DNA of 14,090 nt from Desulfomonile sp. (GTDB lineage: Bacteria > Desulfobacterota > Desulfomonilia > Desulfomonilales > Desulfomonilaceae), in NCBI GenBank assembly GCA_020216785.1, contig JAIWNO010000074.1, positions 1 through 14,090 on the forward strand, given 5' to 3'. The notes under the pieces were generated by a model that saw nothing but the letters and a program-made list of their open reading frames with translations, searched no databases and was not told the DNA's origin. The first letter of the stretch is position 1; each line of letters begins with the position of its first letter. A program made the translations under genes and the position numbers. Below, piece by piece: positions 7,810 to 14,090 of the stretch.

Positions 7810-9243
7810 TTACACCGCCAAAGCCCGGCCGCCGGTCATGACGACTTCGGCCGCTCTTGCCGCGGCGCTGCTGGCCTGAGCCACGGATTCAGGAATATCC
7901 AGCGGCCCCTGGGCACATCCACACGTGAAGATCCCCGGCACACTTGTATCCAGCGGTCTGTTCGGGTGGGTCTTCACGAAGTTGTTCTCGTCCAGGGCTA
8001 CGCCGAGCAACCGGGCCACTTGCGGGATGTTCCGTGGCGCGGAACAAGCGTTTGCCAGGATGACCATGTCCAGCGTCAAGCTTTGGACGGTCCGGCGCTC
8101 AGTGTCCTCATACCTCACGACAGGGTTAAGGTCCTTGTCCTGAGTGATTTCAGCCACACGGCCACGGATGTACCTGAGTCCGGAGACTTCCGCGCCGCGC
8201 ACCTTGTATTCCTCGAATCCTTTGCCGACCGTGCGCAGGTCCATGTAAAAGATGTACGATTCGGTTTCAGGCTCATGTTCCCGCGCGATGATAGCTTCCT
8301 TGATGGAATGCATACAGCAATAGCTGGAGCAGTACTTGTGGAACCGGAAATCCCGCGACCCCACGCACTGAATGAAGCCGAGTTTCTTGGCCAAGTGGAA
8401 GCGGTGCACGTGGTCTTCCAACCATTCCTGCTCCTGCTTGAGCTGCGCGAGTCCGTCCTGATTTTCGTCCTTTTCGGCTTTGGCAATCAGCTTTGGCAAC
8501 TCCTTGAGCCGAGCTTCTCCTCGGATCGTCGACGGCCGCTTGAGATGCCCCGAAGTCGGGCCACCCGCGCTCAAGAGTCGCTCCATCTCCAACGACGAGA
8601 TCACATTCGGAAGCTTTCCGTACCCGTATTCCGGGATTTGAGTAGCGTCAAACAGCTCGTATCCCGTTGCCACGATTACTGCCGCCACGTTGAGATCCAC
8701 GTCGTAGTCTTTCTGCTCGTAGTCGATCGCCTTGGCCTGGCAAACCTTCGCGCAGACGCCGCACTTCTTGCCCTGGAACACCCGGCAATGGTTCGGGTCG
8801 ATGGTATAGACCGACGGGATCCCCTGAGCGTAGTCCTTGTAGATGGCTTTGCGCTCGTCCAGCCCAAAGTTGAATTCGTTGGGAACTCGAGTAGGGCACT
8901 TCTCGGCACAGGCCCCGCACGCGGTGCACTTGCTCTGATCGACGTACCGCGCTCTGCGGTGGACCTTCGCCCGAAAGTCGCCTACCAGGCCCGAGAATTC
9001 CGTCACCTCGCTGTAAGCCAGCAGGTTGATGTTAGGATGTCGACCGACATCCAGCAGTTTAGGCGACAGAATTCATATGGTACAGTCATTGGTGGGAAAA
9101 GTCTTGTCCAGCTGAGCCATTTTCCCGCCGATGCTGGGGTTTTTCTCAACCAGATGGACCTTGATTCCCATATCGCCTAAATCGAGGGCGGCCTGCATTC
9201 CAGCTATTCCGCCCCCGATGATGAGGACCTCATTCGAAGCCAT
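7810..9243 (-). CDS. hdrA: HdrA-like protein, N-terminal module, selenoprotein
   Basis: The protein is 477 aa with the in-frame TGA at 9075-9073 read as selenocysteine (residue 57). The preceding 56 codons give a clean Rossmann start (IIGGGIAGM) and the diagnostic PTNDC motif. The fused paralogue has NDCSAC where this protein has NDCTIU, so Sec replaces a conserved Cys. Inserted ferredoxin motifs follow (C106, C109, C112, C116 and C153, C161, C164, C168), then the HdrA cluster pattern C293, C305, C309, C310. It corresponds to residues 1-440 of the fused HdrA and resembles QmoA in scope. A charged insertion of about 45 residues lies at about 240-288. The start at 9243 is supported by AAAGG 7 nt upstream; an in-frame ATG 6 nt further up is too close to it. 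The HdrCB gene ends 41 bp upstream. Callers ignoring Sec would start at the GTG at 9006 and lose the FAD-binding N-terminus. Confidence 0.92.
9035..9052 (-). promoter_or_regulatory. Bacterial SECIS-like hairpin in the HdrA N-module gene
   Basis: Twenty-one nucleotides after the TGA, the minus strand reads GGATGTC-GGTC-GACATCC, a perfect 7-bp stem with a GGTC loop. The loop lies 28-31 nt after the TGA, within the range described for bacterial SECIS elements. GGTC also occurs in the apical loop of the E. coli fdhF SECIS. This is the strongest direct support for recoding in the window. Confidence 0.8.
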
Positions 9244-9284
9244 GTTCATGCCTTTCGTCGCTCTTTCGGTTGGGTTATCCCGTC

Positions 9285-10415
9285 TTAGGCTTTCACAGCC
9301 TCCGCCAACAAATCGTTCAAGTCTCGTATCTTCACGGGCATTTCAACATCCCTGAGTGCGCAGCTCAAGTGAAGCCGACACTTGGGGCACGCAGTGACAA
9401 GTACCTCCGCGCCGACCTCGACCGCCTCATTGAGGCGCTGCTTCTGGATCTCTTTCGAGCAGCTCGAGCAGCTCATCCACGCGCTGGTGCCGCAGCAGAG
9501 GCCGCTCTGGCGGTTGTGCTCCATTTCTTTGAGCGTGACGCCGGGAATTCCTTCGAGGAGAACTCTGGGCGCATCCATGATCCCCGCCTGCCGTCCGAGT
9601 CGGCATGGGTCGTGGTACGTTACTGTCGCTTCCAACCCGTTGAAGCCGAACCGCCCGGTCTTCAGCTCGGCAGCGAGCAGCTCATAGAAGTGTACCAACT
9701 CGAGGCCGTGATCGCCGATGACTTCCGGGTAGTATTTTTTGAACGTCATATATCCTTCGGGACACTGGAACACCACCCGTTTACAGCCGAGGTTCCTGAT
9801 TAGGTCCACATTGAGCTGCGCCAGCCGTCGGAAATTATCGATGTCGCCGTTCCATAACAGGTCATGGCCGCAGCAGCGCTCGTCATCGTGAATCACCGGC
9901 TCGATCCCGATCATGTTCAGGAGCTTCAAGACCGCCTTCGGCGCGTCCATTACATCGAGGCCCCAATCGTTTCGAAATTCAATATCAAAGAATGGGGAAC
10001 AACCCACGAAGTAGTAGGTATCACCGGAAGCGGAGATCTTGCCCGCCCCCCGTGCCCACCCGGTCTTGCTCTGCTTAACGTTGAGGGTCTGTATGCGCAT
10101 AATGCCCTGGAACAGACCCCGGTGAGCCGTGACGCCGCCCTTGCCTGCACGGACCGCCTCAGCCCGTACTTTGCGAACAAAGTCGGGATAATCGATTTTC
10201 GACGGGCAACGTGCGCTGCACTGACCGCAAGAGAGACACGCCCAGATGTTCACATCTTCGTACGGGGTCTCGTCCTGATCCATCAGGGCTTTCTCGACCA
10301 TGAGACGCGGCGAGAAGTCGGGCGTCACACGGGACACCGGGCAACTCCCGGTGCAAATCCCGCAATCGAGACAGTAATAAGCTTTTGTACTGTCGATGAT
10401 ATTCGCTAAGGTCAT
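9285..10415 (-). CDS. HdrC-HdrB fusion (HdrD-like) iron-sulfur subunit
   Basis: This 376-aa protein starts at MTLANIID. The N-terminus is HdrC-like with two [4Fe-4S] motifs (C15, C18, C21, C25 and C60, C63, C66, C70). The C-terminus is HdrB-like with two CCG domains. The first has C139, C181-C182 and C218 but ends CPEG instead of CxxC, so it looks incomplete. The second is complete (C271, C307-C308, C343, C346). In methanogen HdrB the CCG domains hold the non-cubane clusters that reduce the CoM-S-S-CoB disulfide; in bacteria the substrate of such proteins is usually unknown. The ATG overlaps the stop of mvhD copy 2 (ATGA), pointing to translational coupling, which favours this start over longer alternatives reaching into mvhD. 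The HdrA N-module gene follows 41 bp later. I infer it accepts or donates electrons at the far end of the HdrA relay. Confidence 0.9.
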   Translation of the reverse strand: MTLANIIDSTKAYYCLDCGICTGSCPVSRVTPDFSPRLMVEKALMDQDETPYEDVNIWACLSCGQCSARCPSKIDYPDFVRKVRAEAVRAGKGGVTAHRGLFQGIMRIQTLNVKQSKTGWARGAGKISASGDTYYFVGCSPFFDIEFRNDWGLDVMDAPKAVLKLLNMIGIEPVIHDDERCCGHDLLWNGDIDNFRRLAQLNVDLIRNLGCKRVVFQCPEGYMTFKKYYPEVIGDHGLELVHFYELLAAELKTGRFGFNGLEATVTYHDPCRLGRQAGIMDAPRVLLEGIPGVTLKEMEHNRQSGLCCGTSAWMSCSSCSKEIQKQRLNEAVEVGAEVLVTACPKCRLHLSCALRDVEMPVKIRDLNDLLAEAVKA

Positions 10416-10840
10416 ACCGCTATTTCCCTCTGAATCAGGGGGTTCTTGCCCAGTTTTCGGATTTCCTCCGTGAACTCGCGGATCACCTCGGCAAACCGCT
10501 GCCCTTCGGACGCGGAAATCCACTCCCTTCGGAGGCGCTTCTCGTCGATTCCGAGCAGGTTCATGATATCTCGGGTTTTCTCGATAACGTTCTGAGCTTT
10601 TTCATTACCTTCCAGGTAATGACACTCGCCGATGTGTCAACCTGTGACCAGGACGCCGTCTGCACCCTTCTCGAATGCCTTGAGGATGTACGACGGCGCG
10701 AGCATCCCCGAGCACATCAGCCGAATCAGTCTGACGCTCGGTGGATACTGCATACGGCTCACACCTGCCAGGTCCGCTCCGGCATAGGAGCACCAGTTGC
10801 ATGCAAAGGCGATTATTTTCGGGTCAAAATCGGAACTCAT
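10412..10840 (-). CDS. mvhD: MvhD-like [2Fe-2S] subunit, selenoprotein (copy 2)
   Basis: The protein is 142 aa with the in-frame TGA at 10639-10637 read as selenocysteine (residue 68). It has the complete family pattern: C14 and C17 (CNWCSYAGADLAG), C43, then VTG-U-HIGECHYLEGN with Sec68 and C73, and the C-terminal WISASEGQRF block. Known relatives (VhuD and MvhD selenoproteins) carry Sec at this exact place. It passes electrons between a partner dehydrogenase or hydrogenase and HdrA. The start ATG has GGAG just upstream. It lies 69 bp after the fused hdrA, and its stop overlaps the hdrCB start by 4 nt. A perfect 7-bp hairpin follows the TGA. It differs enough from copy 1 (for example YLEGNEKAQ against YLYGNYMTI) that the two probably serve different partners. 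Confidence 0.93.
10603..10621 (-). promoter_or_regulatory. Bacterial SECIS-like hairpin in mvhD copy 2
   Basis: Sixteen nucleotides after the TGA, CATTACC and GGTAATG form a perfect 7-bp stem around the loop TGGAA, which carries the GG expected of bacterial SECIS loops. The loop lies 23-27 nt after the TGA. The stem overlaps codons of the conserved CHYLEGN motif, so protein constraint explains part of it. Confidence 0.7.
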
Positions 10841-10862
10841 CTCATCTCCATGATTCAGTCCA

Positions 10863-10881
10863 CGCCCCAATGCAAGGGGCG
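10863..10881 (-). other. GC-rich hairpin between fused hdrA and mvhD copy 2
   Basis: CGCCCC and GGGGCG form a 6-bp stem with a 7-nt loop in the 69-bp gap. No T-run follows, so it is unlikely to terminate transcription. It could be an mRNA stability or processing element, or a degenerate copy of the AGGGGCG/CGCCCCT repeat found at 7573-7596. Confidence 0.4.
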
Positions 10882-10909
10882 ATTGTGTGCGGCTCGAACC
10901 ATTCGCGCA

Positions 10910-13900
10910 TCACGCGAGCGCGGCGTCGATCATGTCGCCGATCTGATCATCCTTGAAGTGCCGAATTGCGGCGGCCCCAGTCGGACACGCAACGCCGCAG
11001 GCTCCGCAGCCCTTGCAGAGCGCAGGATTGATCTCAGATCGGAGCATCCCGGGAGAGACTTCTTTCAGTTCGGGCACCTGGAATGGACAGATGTCCACGC
11101 AGCGGCCGCAGCCCCTGCACAGGAACTCATCGACGACTGACACCATTCCCGGAGCGTCCACGTATCCCCGCGCGAGGACTTGCGCAGCGTGAGCGCCGGC
11201 TGCTTCGGCCTGGGCGACCGTCTCGTCCATGGTCTTGGGATAGTGGGCCAGGCCGGCGAGGAAAACTCCCTCGGTCGCGAAGTCCACCGGTCGCAGCTTC
11301 ATATGGGCTTCGAGGAAAAATCCTTCCTGTCCGGTGGAAACCTTGAACATCCGGGCCAGCTCGCGGTTGCCCTCGTACGGAATGATAGCGCTGGCGAGTA
11401 CCAGGCTGTCCGCTGAGATGGTAATCGTTTCTTTGAGGAGCTGATCTTTTACTTTCACAGTGATTTTAGGTCCAACCTCAACAACCGGCGGCTCGGCCGC
11501 CTCGTACCGCACGAAAACCACACCCAATTTGCGGGCTTTCGCGTAGTTAGGCTCATTAAGCCCGAAGGTGCGGATATCGCGATAGAGAATGTACACTTTT
11601 GCGTCGGGATTTGCTTCTTTGAGCGCTATCGCGTGCATCACCGAATGGTTGCAGCACACTCGGCTGCACCAAGGCCGGTCTTTTCCTCGTGATCCAACGC
11701 ACTGGATGAAGACCGTGGTTTCGGCATTGAGCACCGTTGAGTCCTTTTTCGTGAATGCCTGACTGATCTCCAGGTGCGTCCTGATGCGCGGGTCCGTGCC
11801 GTACCCATACACATCGGGCTTCCACTCGCCCGCACCGGTTGCCACCACCGCGACGCCGTGCTTAACCTCGACGGGCTCTCCGCCGTTGGTCGATACCGTA
11901 GTCTTGAAGTTTCCGACAAAGCCCTCCACCGAGTCGATCTTCGCATTGAAGTGGACCCGGATCCGCTCCTCGCTCATAACCCGAGCGGTAATGTCCTCGA
12001 CAAATGGCTTGATCTGTTCGCCTTTAAGCGTCTGATCAAGCTGAAGCGCGTGGCCGCCCAGCCGGTCGGTGGCTTCCACGAGATCCACAGAGAAGCCCTG
12101 ACCCGCGATATTCAGCGCGGAGACCATGCCGGCCACGCCGCCGCCCACCACGAGGGCCGACTGCTCCATCGGAAGCTGATGATCCTGGACCTGCTCCAGC
12201 CGGCGACTCCTTGCGACAGCCATTTTGATCAAGTCCACGGCCTTATCGGTGGCCTTCTCTTTTTCCTTCATGTGCACCCATGAGCAGTGCTCGCGGATGT
12301 TGGCCATTTCCACAAGATAGCGATTGAGACCCGCTTCTCGCGCGGTTTCCTGGAAAAGCGGCAGGTGCGTACGCGGCGTGCACGAGGCCACGACAATGCG
12401 ATTGAGGTCGTACTCCTGAATGATGCGCTTGATGTCGGTCTGGGTGTCTTGCGAACAGGTGAAGAGGTTCTCTCCGGCGTACGCGACACCGGGAACCTCC
12501 TTCATTTGTTCCACAACCGAGGGCACGTCTACCGTAGATGCAATGTTGATCCCGCAACGGCACACAAACACGCCGATTCTCGGCTCGAGACCGGCCACCG
12601 GCTTCTCGGGCGGGAATTCCTTCTTGACAGTGAGTGTTCCCCGTGCAGGCGCCAACAGCCTTGCCGAAGCTCCCGCCGCGGCAGACGCTTGCGTAACTGT
12701 TCCCGGAATGGCTTTCGGCCCTTGAAACATTCCCGCGACGAATACTCCGGGCCGCGAAGTCTGCACAGGTTCGAAGGACGATGTGGAACAGAAGTTGAAT
12801 TCATTGAGCTGAACGCCGAGCCGTTCCGCGAGCTGCCTGCACTCGTCGGAGGTTCTCAAACCCGTAGCGAGCACTACCATGTCGAAAGTCTCGGTCGTGA
12901 GCTTCCCGTGTTCGTCTACGTAGGTAATGTGCAGGCTTTTCGTCACCGGATCTTCGACCAGGCGGCTCACCATGCACCGCACGAACCGCACTACACCATC
13001 AGTTTTTGCCCGTTCGTAATACTCGTCGAAGCCCTTTCCGTGCGCACGAATGTCAATGTAGAAAATCGTGGGCTCGATGGACGCGTCGTGTTCCCGAGTG
13101 ATTACCGCTTCCTTAATGGAGGCCATGCAACAGATGGAACTGCAATGGGGCATTCCCTTGCCGGGATCTCTCGATCCGACACATTGAATCCACGCGATCT
13201 TATGCGGATGCCCGCCGTCCGACGGCCGGGTGATAACACCCTCGAAAGGACCGGACGCGCTGAGGATACGTTCCATCTCCAGGTTGGTGACCACGTTGGG
13301 ATATCGGCCATAACCGTACTCACCCAGGCGTGCGACGTCGAGGAGTTGGTACCCGAGCGACAGAATCACCGCACCTACTTCGAGTTCGATAACCTGGTCC
13401 TGCTGTTCGTAGTCGATCGCGCCCGCGGGGCAGACCTTTTTGCAGACTCCACACTTCTTGCCCCGGAACGTCCGGCAGTGCTGCGGGTTGATGGTGTATA
13501 CGGGCGGTATGCCTTGGGCATAGTCTTTATAAATAGCCTTGATGGTATCATGGCCGAAATTATAGGGATTCTCTACCCTTACCGGGCACTTTGCCGCGCA
13601 GGTGCCGCAAGAGGTGCACTTCTCCTTGTCCACGTAGCGCGCCCGCTCCCGGACGACAGCCCGCATATTTCCCGCTTCGCCCTCAAGACGTTCGAGGCTG
13701 CTGTACGCGAGGATTTCAATATTGGGGTTCTGCGCCAGAGTTTGCAGTTTCGGGGAGAAGATACAAGCGGAACAGTCATTGGTGGGATAGGTCTTGTCCA
13801 GCTGCGCCATCACGCCGCCAATGCAGGGCTTCTCCTCGACCAGATAGACCTTGAATCCCGATTCGGCAAGATCCAGGGAGGCTTGGACGCCGCCGATACC

Positions 13901-13945
13901 GCCGCCCACCATCAATACCGCGCCGACCATCTTATTACTCATCAT
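10910..13945 (-). CDS. hdrA: Fused two-module HdrA-like protein (1011 aa)
   Basis: Two HdrA-type modules lie in one chain. Residues 1-435: an FAD domain (VGGGIGG at 13-19), PTNDCSAC (C58, C61), inserted ferredoxin motifs (C110, C113, C116, C120 and C157, C165, C168, C172) and the HdrA cluster pattern C255, C268, C272, C273. A linker follows at 436-455. Residues 455-1011: the HdrA N-terminal domain (RIGVFVCRCG), a second FAD site (GGGVAGM at 601-607), a second cluster pattern C749, C760, C764, C765, and two C-terminal [4Fe-4S] motifs (C943, C946, C949, C953 and C977, C980, C983, C987). Methanogen HdrA is about 650 aa with one FAD. Predicted role: the flavin and electron-relay core of a cytoplasmic bifurcating complex with MvhD and HdrCB encoded next. 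The position that is Sec in the neighbouring N-module is Cys here. GGAG precedes the first of two adjacent ATGs; starting at 13942 is equally possible. Confidence 0.92.
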   Translation of the reverse strand: MMSNKMVGAVLMVGGGIGGVQASLDLAESGFKVYLVEEKPCIGGVMAQLDKTYPTNDCSACIFSPKLQTLAQNPNIEILAYSSLERLEGEAGNMRAVVRERARYVDKEKCTSCGTCAAKCPVRVENPYNFGHDTIKAIYKDYAQGIPPVYTINPQHCRTFRGKKCGVCKKVCPAGAIDYEQQDQVIELEVGAVILSLGYQLLDVARLGEYGYGRYPNVVTNLEMERILSASGPFEGVITRPSDGGHPHKIAWIQCVGSRDPGKGMPHCSSICCMASIKEAVITREHDASIEPTIFYIDIRAHGKGFDEYYERAKTDGVVRFVRCMVSRLVEDPVTKSLHITYVDEHGKLTTETFDMVVLATGLRTSDECRQLAERLGVQLNEFNFCSTSSFEPVQTSRPGVFVAGMFQGPKAIPGTVTQASAAAGASARLLAPARGTLTVKKEFPPEKPVAGLEPRIGVFVCRCGINIASTVDVPSVVEQMKEVPGVAYAGENLFTCSQDTQTDIKRIIQEYDLNRIVVASCTPRTHLPLFQETAREAGLNRYLVEMANIREHCSWVHMKEKEKATDKAVDLIKMAVARSRRLEQVQDHQLPMEQSALVVGGGVAGMVSALNIAGQGFSVDLVEATDRLGGHALQLDQTLKGEQIKPFVEDITARVMSEERIRVHFNAKIDSVEGFVGNFKTTVSTNGGEPVEVKHGVAVVATGAGEWKPDVYGYGTDPRIRTHLEISQAFTKKDSTVLNAETTVFIQCVGSRGKDRPWCSRVCCNHSVMHAIALKEANPDAKVYILYRDIRTFGLNEPNYAKARKLGVVFVRYEAAEPPVVEVGPKITVKVKDQLLKETITISADSLVLASAIIPYEGNRELARMFKVSTGQEGFFLEAHMKLRPVDFATEGVFLAGLAHYPKTMDETVAQAEAAGAHAAQVLARGYVDAPGMVSVVDEFLCRGCGRCVDICPFQVPELKEVSPGMLRSEINPALCKGCGACGVACPTGAAAIRHFKDDQIGDMIDAALA

Positions 13946-14000
13946 TTCGCTCCGTGTAAGCCCTTCAAACGCACATGTGGTGCCTGGATTGGGCGTGCGT

Positions 14001-14090
14001 CTAGAGCAGCCCTCGGCTGCGCAGGGTCTGCTCCGCAGGCGTCAGGTGCTTGGACAGCCACGAGCCCACCCCCGGGTGGCCGAACGCCAG
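14001..14090 (-). CDS. C-terminal end of an unidentified protein
   Basis: The minus-strand frame is open from the window edge to a TAG at 14003-14001, giving 29 residues that end AEQTLRSRGLL. The fused hdrA starts 55 bp later with its own Shine-Dalgarno, so this may be the preceding gene of the same operon. The fragment is too short to assign a family, and an accidental open frame cannot be excluded. Confidence 0.4.
   Translation of the reverse strand: MAFGHPGVGSWLSKHLTPAEQTLRSRGLL

Noticed and set aside
5600..9006. Reading the TGA-interrupted mvhD copy 1 and HdrA N-module as pseudogenes
   Set aside because: Both have TGA, not other stops, at family Cys/Sec positions, with intact downstream frames and hairpins; no other disruption is seen.
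10416..10523. Longer N-terminus for HdrCB
   Set aside because: The extra residues overlap mvhD copy 2 out of frame and lack HdrC character, while the ATGA overlap gives a clean start.

Overview
The window most likely comes from an anaerobic, selenocysteine-using bacterium of the Desulfobacterota type (sulfate-reducing or syntrophic, in the style of Desulfomonile, Syntrophobacter or Syntrophus). This rests on gene content: heterodisulfide-reductase-like HdrA, MvhD and HdrCB proteins, in-frame TGA codons at known selenocysteine positions, and an F420-hydrogenase-beta-like iron-sulfur protein. The genus assignment is inference. No rRNA, tRNA or CRISPR array was found.

Plus strand, 2-3558: the 3' part of a bacterial alpha-2-macroglobulin gene with an intact GCVEQ thioester motif, then a cysteine-rich protein resembling L-2-amino-thiazoline-4-carboxylate hydrolase. 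These converge on everything else, which lies on the minus strand.

Minus strand, read from 14090 down to 3586: the last 29 codons of an unknown gene; a 1011-aa protein with two HdrA modules; mvhD copy 2 (TGA at codon 68); an HdrC-HdrB fusion; and a stand-alone HdrA N-module (TGA at codon 57). A 305-bp gap follows, holding a terminator-like structure, a sigma70-type promoter and a perfect 24-bp palindrome. After it come a stand-alone HdrA C-module, mvhD copy 1 (TGA at codon 69), an FrhB-like polyferredoxin, a small zinc-ribbon protein and an isochorismatase-family hydrolase.

Three genes here look broken by TGA but are read best as selenoproteins. Each TGA sits where the family has a conserved Cys, the downstream reading frame is conserved, and a stem-loop of bacterial SECIS type follows at a suitable distance. 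The HdrA N-module has the clearest one, with a 7-bp perfect stem and a GGTC loop.

The two parts of the cluster are paralogous. The first has the two HdrA modules fused in one chain. The second has the same modules split into two genes at the corresponding linker, with the promoter and palindrome inside the split. The predicted role is a cytoplasmic, flavin-based electron bifurcating or confurcating complex. In this model the FrhB-like protein or an unseen partner exchanges electrons with MvhD, HdrA carries FAD and Fe-S clusters, and HdrCB provides the CCG-type site. The physiological donor and acceptor cannot be read from this window, because no hydrogenase, formate dehydrogenase or Qmo membrane subunit is present.
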